NCBI RefSeq assembly: GCF_040958095.1
Contig: NC_091219.1
Coordinates: 30,936,558-31,000,557, forward strand
DNA: 64,000 nucleotides
Origin: Procambarus clarkii
Lineage: Eukaryota; Arthropoda; Malacostraca; Decapoda; Cambaridae
Direction: 5' to 3'
Below, piece after piece: positions 42,720-53,365 of the stretch; position 1 is the stretch's first letter, and each line of letters opens with the position of its first letter. The position numbers and the translations under genes are program-made. Below the pieces are notes generated by a model. The model made no database searches. It saw nothing but the letters and a program-made list of their open reading frames with translations, and was not told the DNA's origin.

Positions 42720-44265
42720 TTGTGTACAGGGATTCCGCGAAGCTTTTGGGGTTAGTCTTTAACACTCGTTTGTCTGGTCAGCCCATATCTCTTGCCTCCG
42801 AGTTGAATGCTCTAAGGCCCTTAACCTCCTTAAGGTTTTGTCCCATACTTCTTGGGGAGTGGATAGGCGCACGCTCCTCTATTTGCACTCTTCTCTCATC
42901 CTGTCTAAACTCAATTATGGTTGCCCTGCATACTCTTCTGCTTCTCGTTCTACTCTTCGCCATCTTGATGCTTTGCACCCATACTGGGTTGCGTCTCGGC
43001 TCTGGTGGCTTTCGTTCGACTCCCGCCCTTAGTTTGTATGTGACACTGGCTTTCTCTCTCTTCAGGACTGCCGTGATCGCTACTGTCTTGGCTATCTTGC
43101 GCGGGTCCTTCCAACATCCTTCCTCTCGCCTCTGTCGTGCATTGACTTTTCCTCCTCCTGTGGTTCCTGTTCCTCTTCATTGTCTCCCACTTTCTGTCCA
43201 GTTATCTCGCTTACAGGATTCTCTTTCTGTTCATATTTCTAATGTTTCTCCTCGTATTGTTCCTTCATTACCTCCGTGGAGAGTCCCCCTTCCCAAGTTT
43301 TGTACATCCTTGACTTGTATTACTAAAGCCTTTACCCCTCCTACAATTCTGAAAAGCCTCTTTCTTGAGCACTTTTCTTCGCACTCCCACTCTATTTCCA
43401 TCTTCCCTGATGGGTCTGCGGATGGTGTGGGCTACTCTGTTGTTTTTCCTGACCGTACTTACATGTGTCGCCTCCCTTCGGAGGCTAGCGTCTTTACGGC
43501 AGAACTTTATGCTATTCTCTATGCTCTTTGTCTCTTGCTTTCTCATTCTTCCTTGTGGTTGTAGTTGATTCTCGTAGTGCCCTCATGCTCTAGGGTCCTT
43601 TAATCCTGTCCATCCGGTGGTCATTGAGATTCAACATTGGCTGTTTCTTATTTCTAGTAAATTTAAATCAGTAGAGTTTTGCTGGGTTCCCAGCCATATT
43701 GGTGTTTCAATGAGCGTGCGGATGCTGCCGCTAAGGAAGCTATCCGTTCTTGTCCCATCTCCCGTAAAGGTATTCCTTATTCCGACTTTTATCCTGTTAT
43801 TCATTCTTCCCCGTTGGCAGGGTTGTTGGTCCTCTGTGGTTGGTAACAAGCTGCGTACTCTCAACTTAGTGTGTCCCCGTGGCCTTCCTCCTACCACCGT
43901 AACCGGCGATGGGACACGCTTGGCACGGCTGTGGGTTGGTCATACCGCTTAACCCACGGTCACTTAATGGAGCGCCCGCCCTGCTCCTATTGTCTGAATT
44001 GCGTTGTCCCTCTTACAGTGTGCATATCCTTGTTGAATGTCCTGACTTCCAGGACGAGCGTGTGTCTTGCTTTCCGACCGTCCCTCGCAGTCACTTGTCC
44101 CTCGATAGAATTCTAGGTGAATCGGATACTTTTGATATCATTCGCCTTATGCCGTTTTTGTTCTCGTTATTGCAATTCTTGGTGATATTAGCGCCCTCTG
44201 ATATTTAGCACTTTGATGGTGCTACATGGCCTTCCCGGTTTGGTGCCTTATTTTGGTAATTACCT
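42720..44265 (+). mobile_element. LINE 3' fragment: RT end plus RNase H (copy 2)
   Basis: Same family as 38,013-39,480. It reads LGLVFNTRLSGQPIS, HTSWGVDRRTLLYLHSSLIL and KLNYG in shifting frames, then AELYAILYALCLLLS. An RNase H part follows near 43,617-43,740 with FCWVPSHIGVS and NERADAAAKEA after a frame change. The C-terminal segment reads CPDFQDERV. Copy 2 keeps more of the RT end than copy 1. Frameshifts and a stop inside RNase H make it inactive. Confidence 0.85.
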
Positions 44266-45311
44266 TACCTTCATTGTTGTTTCATTTAATGTGGTAGTTG
44301 TGATATGGATTGTTCTGGCTCACATGCAAGGTCTTGGAATTTTTTTCTGTTTTATATTAAGAAATTGCCAGTCTTGTTACTATTTGTAGAGTTAGAGATC
44401 TGCATTAAGGCCTCAATATTATATTCTTTTTTTTTATAACATGTTATCAGCAATTTTTGTGGTTGGTAATATTTAGATTAATGTCAGTGATGTATATGAC
44501 AAGGGTTAAGACCACTTGTGGTATGACTGGGAAAAATGCTGTCATTTCTTTAACAAATGAAAGGGTCCTCATAACCAGTCTTTTGTCCTTTCTACCATGT
44601 ACCTGTTTGTTGCTTCTTGGTCTTTCATTTGGTACTTTGCAACATTACCAAAGGCCATTGTTTTAATAGCCAATTACCATTTCTAAAAACAATGAGCAGG
44701 TTCATTAGGCAGGGTTTGTTTTTAGCAAACAGTTTTACAAAAAAATTCCATTCCTTCCAGACCTTGCAGATGTTAGGTCAAACTAATTTACAGTACACTG
44801 TAATCTGTTTGCCCTTTCAAACAATGATGGTTTTAATCTAGGTAAAATATTTCTGAATATATGAAGTTTGGCAGACAAATCATTTAAGAGCTTCGATTAA
44901 ATTTAAGTTACCAAAGACTTTGTGAAAACCATGTTGTATAGATGCTTCAGTGTCACTTTTCTAATGTTTTGTAAATTTAATGATTTAGTTAATTTAATCA
45001 TAATTTGTACAAAGCTTAGGTGTTTCATAGCTTTAATTTACTATCAAATATGAAAACTAAAATATTGACTAAAGTTTCTTCCACTTAATATTTCAGACTA
45101 ATTTGCAATATTTGTTAGTTTATGTAAATTGAGTAGGTAGTCCACTTTTCAATGCATTTTGCATGCACCTATGTAACAAGTTACAAATAGGTGTAAATTT
45201 TACCAAGTATTTATTTTCAAAGTAAAAATAATTCAGATGTTTAAACATTGCATCAATACAGTAGTAACAAGTTTCAGGATAAGGTATATAAAGTAGTTTC
45301 ATTAAAATTGT
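44266..45311. other. AT-rich, no gene recognised
   Basis: No splice-supported exon or repeat family was identified. Confidence 0.45.
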
Positions 45312-45386
45312 TTTATTTAATAAGTTTTACATATAGTATTTATAATACATCTATTATTACTGTTTCAGGTTGTGGGACAGATGCTC

Positions 45387-46053
45387 CTAGATGAACAGAA
45401 AGATCCAAAAGGCCAAGACAACTCCAGAGACAACCACCTGTAAAAGAAAAATAACATTAAACATGGACACTACTTTTATTATCACCAATGCCAAATAATA
45501 AGCCCAAAAAGTCCTAACATCCTATCTTTTAAGATAGGCTCAGCAAGGCCTATCCCTTACTCTGGTTTTATTGCAGAGCTTGTTCCCTGAATGGGTGCAT
45601 TACATCCACCACTTCAGTGCCATCAACACATTGTACATATGCTTTACTGAAAGCACTGTACAATGCAAGCCAGGCACTAAAGTTTTAGATGCATCCACCC
45701 ATTCAGCAAACAAGCCCTGTGAGAATTAACAATGTAACCATTGTTAAGGGTCCCTAAACCTATGCAAATCTAGTCCATCTAGTAGATGGGTAGTAGAGCA
45801 AAGCTCTGAAAAAGCCAAGCCAGGGAGAACTGCAGGACTGCCTGGTCCCCTTTTATGCAATGGGGTAGGATCAGTACAAACTGCATCATCCCTGTGGGTT
45901 GTAACAGTAGGACATGGTTACACACCTATAAATGGACTAGATAAGAGAATTAAGATTAGGTCATTGATATAGCTAAAACATCAAATTCAAACTCACCCAC
46001 TTTTGTAGATTTCCTTTTGCAGAGTAAAGGAGCCTCACTCCAAGCCAGTCCAT
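45387..46053 (-). CDS. Candidate 35-residue membrane micropeptide across one splice junction
   Basis: The ATG is at 46,053. Codons run to 45,997 (19 residues), then continue at 45,437-45,387 (16 residues plus TAG) after removal of a GTGAGT...ACAG intron. The first part is MDWLGVRLLYSAKGNLQKW. The second part, VVVSGVVLAFWIFLFI, is an uninterrupted hydrophobic segment long enough to enter a membrane, and it ends the protein. The shape recalls the small membrane peptides known from arthropod 'non-coding' RNAs such as sarcolamban, but I see no sequence match to that family. Coding status is a guess from the splice fit and the hydrophobic end. Confidence 0.25.
45571..45722 (-). ncRNA. 150-nt near-complete hairpin in the last intron of the candidate unit
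   Basis: Positions 45,575-45,645 pair with 45,653-45,718 almost end to end. The outer stem is GCTTGTTCCCTGAATGGGTG with CACCCATTCAGCAAACAAGC. The middle stem is ACTTCAGTGCC with GGCACTAAAGT. The inner stem is CATTGTAC with GTACAATG, closed by a loop around ACTGAAAG. It could be a hairpin RNA processed from the intron or a small foldback element; no target duplication was found. Confidence 0.55.
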
Positions 46054-48260
46054 GCATCATAATCATTCACCTGAAAAATATTTCAACAAATTAATTTCAG
46101 ATTTAAAGCCAATCTTTTTTTACTTCTCAAATTAGCATTCTGTACTTTACAAATTCAGATGGAAAAAATTTCTTTAAGGAATTTACCTTTCCTACATATT
46201 CTAGTAGCAGTAGTAGTAAAGATCTAATTTAGCAATATAAATATATATGGCATCAATTTGCCAAGTTTCAGTAAATGTCATTTGAGAAACTATCCACAAC
46301 AGCACTTCAATGGCAATTTACATTTATCTTTAGCAATGCTATATTGTTTAAGTTATTACTATTTTTACTTTTATGCAAATCTATTCACATTAACCTTTAC
46401 TACAACTCACCTGATTCTGTTGAGCAACTGACAGAGAGACTTCTGGACTTTCCAAACCACATTCTGGAAAACTATATAAATTTAAAACCAAGCTAAATTA
46501 AACATTGAATATTTTTTTTTTACTTTCAAGGGAAAAATACCATCACTTAGAACAAAACTTTTTCCTGCCATTAACTTTATTTGACTCATGATTACCCTTA
46601 GTGTTATTTATAGATTAAAGCTCATTTAACAAACATTTAATGTTAACTAAGATTTATATTTCATTAAAATTATTATAAAACACCCTCAACTATGCTGTTT
46701 AAGATCTAATGCCCCACATTACAATTTTAACAGCACTATTCAATACATTCCTGAAAGGACTAAACTTGCAGATATGGTACCCACTAGCCTAAGCCTAGAC
46801 TTCCATACCCTAATATTTAATAGGTTTTTAGCAATTAACTTCTACCCTCAAATTCCAATGTACACAACACTACTTACTGTAGATCTGCAAGTAATGTCCT
46901 GCAGCTCTTTGTTGCCAGGACCTTCCACTATTCTGGTGTTAGCTGGAACATTTGTGCCAGCTGCTGTTTGAAAGAGAGGCATACCATGTGCCAATTCAGG
47001 AAGCTTTCCACGTTTCTCACTGCATGTCAGCTCAGGACCTCGCTACCATGTTGGGAGGGCAGTTGAAGACTAACCAATCACATCCCAGGCTGGAGAGCAG
47101 TGCCAGCTCTGGGAGAATTTACCACCTGCAAAAAATTTAATACTCTTAACAATCTACACCATCTATCATCTTTACCTAGCCCCCAAACCTTACACTTGTC
47201 AGCATTAAACTGCATCTGGTAGTCTTAACCATTTCAAAACTATATAGGTTATCGGTATTTTTTATTTGCCAATTCTGCAACTATTGCAGTCTAAACCATA
47301 ATCTTACGAATAACAGAGGTCCAAGGAGAGCTTTTAGGCACTACTTACAACTTCTCCCAACTTAACCATTTATACTAATTTCCTTTGGTATAGCCATGAC
47401 CTAATCAACTTCAGTCAGCATTCCCAATGATCCGAGCCACTATCAAAATCTCTGCTGAAGTCAAGGTACACAAAATTACAAACCTTATCACTATTTCCTC
47501 AACTATGCAACCTAATCCTTGAACATTTAGTAATAAAACTATGCGATTCATGTATCTAGTCATGTTTATCAAAAATGAGAGAAATGGCACTTGCAATGTT
47601 AGATTCTAGTAACATTCCTCACAATAGACTAAGCTAATGGGTCACTACTTAAGCGTTAAAGTTAACTCAAACTTTTCCTTTAAAACTTGCTATATTAGGA
47701 ACTTTCCACGACCGGCCTTTACCCGTCATAATTAAATAGGGTAAAAACGGTATATTAAATGCAGTAAAACTACGGTAAATTCAATATGATAAACTTGCTT
47801 TCTTTAAGCATGGGCTGCATAGCAAGTGAACTAAACTAAATGTTTAGCACCCTGGCAAACTACTTCGTTCTATTCAATTTCTTTATGTAATCACTTTGTC
47901 CGGCTAGAATTTTTAGATTAAAGGAACACCCTCCCTGGTAACGGCTGAACTAATTAACCAAATAAAAATATTTAGGTAAAATACTTTCATAAAACCCATA
48001 TACTTCCCCCACCAGTAGACTTGTTCAGCTAAAGGCATAATGTAATGTTCCACTTTAGTAAATAAAGACTTAAAAAAAACCACTACCCCATCTATGTAGT
48101 TACCGGTTACCTGACATTCTACGCTTAAAATAACCCATCTATTCCCCATAATTGTTCGATATAACTTACCTCTCACCCGCTGGTCGAGTACACAGCAGTA
48201 TATATCCTCCTCCATCACTCACCGCGTGGATATTATTTCACTCTGGCCGCAAATTGCCTC

Positions 48261-48404
48261 AAATCACCTACGTTGTCCATAAACATATATAGAAGAGCAA
48301 CTGACCGTACACCCGTATAGCGATCACATAACGTGGGAACATTAGTAGTACTGCTGTCAAAACATAGATGGCGCCAGGACAAACGGTAATCCTATGGACT
48401 CGCC
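48261..48404. promoter_or_regulatory. Possible promoter of the minus-strand candidate unit
   Basis: On the minus strand CTATATATG lies at about 48,294-48,286, roughly 30 bp before the inferred start of exon 1. This is weak evidence because AT words are common here. Confidence 0.2.
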
Positions 48405-48765
48405 TAGTTATACGTAGGGAATTGAGCTTCAGCTGTTTGGTCCCGCCCCCTCAGCTGTATTCACCTAGTTGTACTCACCTAATTTGTGCTTGCAGGGGTG
48501 AGCTTTGGTTTTTTGGTCCCGACTCTCAACCGTCCATCAACAGGTGTACAGGTTCCTGAGCCTATTGGGCTCTATCACATCTACATTTGAAATTGTGTAT
48601 GGGAGTCAGCCTCCACCACATCACTGCTTAATACATTCCATTTGTAACTACTCTGACACTGAAAAAATTCTTTCTAATATCTCTGTGGCTCATTTGGGTA
48701 CTAAGTTCCCCTTGTTCGTGTTCCACCGTGTTAAGAGCTGTCTTTGTAACTATCAAAATGCATAT
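48405..48765 (-). mobile_element. LINE C-terminal remnant
   Basis: Reverse complement of the family at 7,810-8,258, somewhat longer. It contains CTCTGTGGCTCATTTGGGTA, TACTCTGACACTGAAAAAAT, GAGTCAGCCTCCACCACATC, and the segment with TTGGTCCCGACTCTCAACC. The frame is interrupted. Confidence 0.8.
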
Positions 48766-49139
48766 ATCTTTGCTTTCACTCAGTTATATTTATGACAAGG
48801 GATTTAAAATTTGCCTATATTTCTGCTTCTCTGATGACATTAAAAACTTTCGTTTATACAGTATCTACATAAAATTAACATTTATCTTCATTAGGTTGTA
48901 GTTCTCATCAATAGGGAAAGCGTCGGTAAAAAATTTTTTTTTTTTTAAATATAAATATCTTTCCTCTCTCAATAATATGCCCGAAACGCTATGCGTACTA
49001 GTGGCTTTAGGTATTGTATGTACTAGCTCTATCTATAAATCCCAATATTATGTTTGTAAATCGACTATTTATGTACTTTCCTGAATAAAATGAACTTTAC
49101 TTTACTAATATCTAATCTCTGGGACTAAAACGTAAGAAC
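48766..49139. repeat. AT-rich sequence with a LINE/SINE-tail block
   Basis: Positions 48,978-49,105 contain GCCCGAAACGCTATGCGTAC and CTGAATAAAATGAACTTTAC, a tail-like block shared in part with the SINE at 36,713-36,998. The rest resembles the AT-rich repeats of 27-31 kb only weakly. Confidence 0.45.
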
Positions 49140-49385
49140 GACTTTATCTATGCCTTTGATAAACATATACAATTATAAGCTTTATTAGTGAATCTCTATT
49201 AATTAAACAATATATCAGAGAGTGTGTAAGGTTCGGTGTTCCATGTGCGAAGAGACATGGGAGATTTTACATCAGTACAGTAAATGTTTTAAGTAGCGAA
49301 CGCATACTAACGAATAACGATTAGTATAGACCAACACTATTGTTCTATGAATTCAATTTTAACTTCCAGACATGTATTTTCTCAA
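49140..49385 (+). repeat. Dispersed AT-rich repeat, first block
   Basis: Reverse complement of about 28,680-28,915. It ends in TAACTTCCAGACATGTATTTT, which reappears at the start of the second block at 51,603. Confidence 0.75.
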
Positions 49386-49470
49386 TAAGTTTGGATCCCT
49401 TCCTATCCCTTCCGAGTGCTATATAGTCGTAATGGCTTGGCGCTTTCACTTGATAGTTCCCCCAGCCCCC
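49386..49470 (+). mobile_element. SINE body fragment
   Basis: GTGCTATATAGTCGTAATGGCTTGGCGCTTTC-like sequence at 49,418-49,449 matches the 3' body of the SINE at 14,005-14,190. Confidence 0.65.
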
Positions 49471-49493
49471 TGAATAATATTATGAGAGCAGTA

Positions 49494-49550
49494 TTACGGG
49501 CTATTCATGTCCGTGCCACCTCTTGGGTGGCTTAATCTTCATCAATCGAG
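49494..49550. mobile_element. Single arm of a foldback element
   Basis: TACGGGCTATTCATGTCCGT and TTGGGTGGCTTAATCTTCAT match the right arm at 19,416-19,490. Confidence 0.8.
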
Positions 49551-50409
49551 AGCAGTACGTCCTAACCAGACGTTATATGATGATATCCTCAACAGTTGAT
49601 AAATAAAAGTAATTGCGAAAACTCCAGCTATCTAATACTTATCATAAATGGTATAAAACCTTATCATAAGCCAAGGATTGTAGATCAGTGTTTAAAGGGA
49701 ATTCGGAAGTAATAATAACACAGCTGATGCCATCTGTCGGCAGAAGAGAACACTATCAACTGGCTGGTCAAATAGTGGCCATAAGATACAGCTTACGCCA
49801 TCTGTTGACATCAAATTACACTTATAACAAATTACCCCACGAAATACCACTAACGCCATCTAGTTTTTTTCCAACGCACCTATAAATAGCCAAACAGCAA
49901 CCCATAAGGCGGGTGTTGTGCTCGGGTTGGAGATTCCAAGCTCCGCCCACAGATGGTATGGGGTGCATAATAAATGGCATATCATTGGTAGAAACTCTTT
50001 GTTGACATTCACACAACAGCCAATCACAGGAAGGGATCAGCTAAAGGCTCCATCCACTATAAAATTATCTTTATTCAGCACACCGTCCTTGCTTATGACA
50101 TTCTGTTTCAACTTTAATCTACCTAAAAAGTGAAATGTTAAGTATTTAAAAGTATTAATATAGTGATAATTAAATACTACAGGACGTAACGGGGTGTTAC
50201 AGAAACATGGGATGGCAACCTGACTTGTGACGTCATCAGTGGGTGTTGCCTCACACAAATAATATCGGCGATACAATGCCTCCGTCCTCTTATTGGTCTA
50301 CATTATTCAGTTAGATGGAAATTCTGTCTTATATAAACAGAAAATGTTGTTTCTTTTGTACAACAACAATTATGTTATAATGTTATAAAGTATGATGTTA
50401 TTACAGAGT
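49551..50409. other. No gene; recurring GCCATCTGT words
   Basis: GCCATCTGT or GCCATCTAG occurs near 49,729, 49,797 and 49,854 with similar flanks, suggesting a decayed tandem repeat of about 60-70 bp. ATGGGGTGCATAATAAA near 49,957 is shared with 27,147. Confidence 0.5.
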
Positions 50410-51600
50410 GTGTTGCTGTGCCCAAGAGAAAATTTATACCACCATGGGAGGATTGTAATGTAGATTGTAGTAATTACTCCTTGCATAAGAAAAATATGTA
50501 TGAATTAGGAGAGCTGAGGGCAAACATATGATTGTATAATTAGACAACTGCCTACGGAAAACACTCTACATGTATATTGTGATGGGTCAGTAGCTAGGGA
50601 TGGGAAGGCAGGATGTGGAGTCTTGATCAGGGAGTACACTGACATCGGCACTGTAGATACTGTATGGACGCCGCTTAACTGACAAGTCTCTTCAACGCAG
50701 GCTGAACTCCAAGGAGTATTAGCAGGATTACAGGAAGTAGTCAAATGTGGTAAAATGCTTGCTTCTTTATTGACAGCAGAGGAGCGTTAGAGTCTTTAAA
50801 TAGCATACGCCCAGTATATCAGAATATTGTGATAGAGTGTAGAGAGAATGTTAAGAGACTAGAAAAAACTGGGTATAAAGTAAGATTCATGTGGATCCCT
50901 TCACATGTGGGAATACTGTTGAATGAGGTAGTTGATGACATAGCGAAGAGAGCCACTGAAAAAACTCTTGTTGATGTTGTATGTCAGTTAACCTTGAAAC
51001 AAATAAAAACAAGACTCAAGGTGATTCAGGAGGGTGAAGAAATGATAAAGAGAATGGCAATGGTGGACAGTAGTAACACACTTAAGAATTATTCAATAAT
51101 AAATACAAATTCGTCCTTCACTTATGGTAAAGGAAAGTCTACTTGGAAGGATTCAATTTACATGAGATTACGACTAGGATATAAATATATCTGGCAATAC
51201 GGTGTTGATGTCAGTGAAAAAGATAAGGAGTGTAAATTATGTAGTATGCCGCACGCCCACACCTTAGAACATTATGTATTAGAGTGTCACCTTATTGAAA
51301 AATATAGAAATAAGGAAATAAATAGTGTACCACATCAAATTGTTTGGATGTGTGATAATGGTATAATAGACACTATACTTAGGAGCTACAAGAATTTTGC
51401 CCCAAGAATGTAACAATTATATGCTGTACTTGCTGTATGCAATGTTAAATGGGATGTCTTGTACTGTTATGTCTATTTGTACTCACTGAATTTGTGCGCC
51501 CCTTGAGGGACTTTAAGTAGAGGGGGGTAGAAATAGCCTAAGCTACTCTATCCCTTTGAGATGTATTTATTGCTTATCTCAATAAACATACTTGAACTTG
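50410..51600 (+). mobile_element. LINE 3' fragment: RNase H, Cys/His end and 3' tail
   Basis: After KRKFIPPWED (about 50,424-50,453) an RNase H domain reads YCDGSVARDGKAGCGVLI (first Asp), TQAELQGVLAGLQEV (Glu), then FIDSRGALESLN (Asp) after a shift. From 50,829 an open frame of 194 residues continues with VRFMWIPSHVGILLNEVVDD. The C-terminal cluster is CKLCSMPHAHTLEHYVLECH. The tail (CTCAATAAACATACTTGAAC) resembles the LINE 3' ends at 8.2 and 26.1 kb. Two stops or shifts at the start of RNase H show inactivity. Confidence 0.85.
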
Positions 51601-52012
51601 AATTGTTCCTATGAAGTCGATTTAACTTCCAGACATGTATTTTTCAATGTCTTAAATATTTTCTGGCTAGTTATGTTAGATATTATTAGAAATACGTATT
51701 CTACTTGTTAATATAATAAACTAAATTTGCGATCATTTAAGGAGAGAAATGCAACGGACTGGATCACTGTGTACAGAAGGTGATATGCCAACAAACACTT
51801 CCAGACAACAATATATCTTGGATAAGTCGCTCCACAACATTGACACCTGTTTTGATTTTTTGATCAATGTGACATTTATATATTCAACAGAATATGCAGG
51901 CATATTCAATGAAACATATCCAAATAAAAACCTGCTGCCAATATACACCAATACATATAAATATTCCTATCTGTATGGGATGCAAAGAAATGGCTTCATG
52001 AAGTCAATTATT
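51601..52012 (+). repeat. Dispersed AT-rich repeat, second block
   Basis: Positions 51,603-51,850 are the reverse complement of about 28,490-28,700. The 91-codon frame at 51,749-52,024 lies largely in this repeat and runs into the end of RpS19 on the other strand; it is not supported as a gene. Confidence 0.7.
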
Positions 52013-52018
52013 TTTATT
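52013..52018 (-). terminator. RpS19 polyadenylation signal overlapping the stop codon
   Basis: On the minus strand the end of the frame reads CAA TAA AAAT. AATAAA (52,018-52,013) therefore includes the TAA stop (52,016-52,014), implying a very short 3' UTR. AATAAT further on could serve as an alternative. Confidence 0.6.
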
Positions 52019-53362
52019 GCGTAGTAACTACAATAGGCGCCGACTTCGCCTTGGCAGCAACCTTCATCTGGGCAGCAATACGATCCAGACTCCTGTGACC
52101 CTGGGAAGTCAGCCTGCGGCCACCATTAGGTGCCTTCTCCACAAGCTTCAGTGTCTCCAGTGTTTGCAGGGCTTTACGGGCAACAGCACCAGAGCTCTTG
52201 CAGAAGTGTGATGGGGCAGTACCACGACTCTGACGTGCTGAAAACAATTGTGGGACATTAAATTAATTTTGGTATATTAAAATGCAGGTTTTGAGCCTGC
52301 ATTATACTGAATTGGGTATTTTCAACTTTTGGACCAAGAATGCTACTCTGTTCACTCTAGCAACTTATCAGGATGGAGTGCTGCATGCAGCAAAGATTGA
52401 TCCCTAGTACAGTACCTATAATAAAATAACCTTAAAGTGGCATTCTCACACAAGGGTATTCTGCTGTAAGTGATTTAAGAACATGAACAACTGGTTTACT
52501 TACCACCAAACATCTTCTGAACAGCTCCTACACCAATGGGGAACGCATGTAGATATGCCGTGCAACTGCAGCAACACGTGTGTAAAACCAATCATCATCG
52601 TAAGGGGCAAGCTCCTTGAATTTGGCAGTCTATAATGCAAAGATTTCTCAACATCCAAACTACAGCAGTAAACTCGAGAAAATGCATTAAACAATAGAAG
52701 CAAATTACCCAGTTTTAATGTGGAAAGCTTACCATAGCTAGAGAATTTATTTACATAATTTATGAATGTATGTTTTACATAAAATGCACATTAAACAATC
52801 CAAATATAATGAATTCTTAAAGAGCAAATGATATCCTTCAAATGTAGTAGTAAACCAATATATTACAATGACTATAGGAAAAGCACTTCAAACAAAATGT
52901 AATGTTGCATGTCTCAGTTCAAGTGTTAATGGACAGGATTCACACCATTGATTATATAAAAACTAACTTGTAACCCAACTCACCTTCACAAGATCAGCCC
53001 AGTCTGGAACCTTAACCTTACCAGACCTGAAAGCCAAAAAATGAATAATAGTCAAATTTTGATACATGTTTAGTATGATATAAGTTAAGTATGATATAAC
53101 ACTCAAGTTGCCACACAGAAAACTGGTTATAGGACTACATTGCAGTTCATTTTGGCTCTAACTAAAGTACTGTCCTATACCTAGCTTCTAATTTAATGTA
53201 ATGAGACATTAAAAATGCTGCACATAAACTAAAGAGAAAAGTTAAAACAAGGAACTATACTTGGGATGCCCCAAAATACATAATAGCTTACTTTTTCAAA
53301 AATTCTGCAAAAGCCTTTGTGAAGCCCTGCTGGCTGACATCTTTCACACTGACGCTCGGCAT
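52014..53362 (-). CDS. RpS19: 40S ribosomal protein S19 (eS19), four coding exons, frameshift in exon 3
   Basis: eS19 is a small-subunit ribosomal protein needed for pre-40S maturation. Coding exons are 53,362-53,292 ([18 protein letters not shown]), 53,026-52,984 ([14 protein letters not shown]), 52,629-52,504 ([18 protein letters not shown] and ARHIYMRSP) and 52,237-52,014 ([12 protein letters not shown], then [33 protein letters not shown]). All junctions are GT-AG and the phases agree, except inside exon 3. There the codons after MRSP need one more base: CGTTCCCCATTGGTGTAGG should read RSP then a residue followed by [10 protein letters not shown], but as written it stops at TAG (52,530-52,528). 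The deletion is in the C run (G run 52,538-52,541 on the plus strand). With one base restored the protein would have 154 residues, normal for the family. Conserved introns argue against a processed copy. I favour an assembly error; a recent gene lesion is the alternative. Confidence 0.95.
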
Positions 53363-53365
53363 CTT

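Larger units (their letters stand above)
45312..48260 (-). ncRNA. Candidate spliced transcription unit without a long reading frame
   Basis: The minus strand shows a run of exon-like pieces with good splice signals. Exon 1 is about 48,258-48,170 (donor GAGAG|GTAAGT). Exon A is 47,125-46,878 (TTTTTTGCAG acceptor, ACA|GTAAGT donor). Exon B is 46,463-46,411 (TTTTCCAG acceptor, CAG|GTGAGT donor). Exon C is 46,070-45,997 (TATTTTTCAG acceptor, TGG|GTGAGT donor). Exon D starts at 45,437 (CTTTTACAG acceptor) and an AATAAA on this strand lies at 45,317-45,312. TATATA near 48,290 may be the promoter. No frame crosses all exons. Possible small products are a 45-residue frame (ATG 48,215, exons 1-B-C), a 53-residue frame (exons A-B-C) and a 35-residue frame (exons C-D) ending in a membrane-like segment. 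I infer a non-coding or small-peptide gene; an unrelated set of chance splice sites remains possible. Confidence 0.4.

Noticed and set aside
45373-45444. Plus-strand last exon (acceptor TGTTTCAG, frame VVGQMLLDEQKDPKGQD to TAA)
   Set aside because: It overlaps exon D of the minus-strand unit, and no upstream plus-strand exon could be paired with it. The minus strand has several matching splice pairs.
45437-46463. Reading the TGA in exon C as selenocysteine, which would extend the 45-residue frame into exon D
   Set aside because: The extended tail shows no family resemblance and I could not see a SECIS element. A plain stop is simpler.
51749-52024. A 91-codon plus-strand frame ending at RpS19
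   Set aside because: Most of it lies in a dispersed repeat also found at 28.5 kb, and its end is antisense to the RpS19 stop region.
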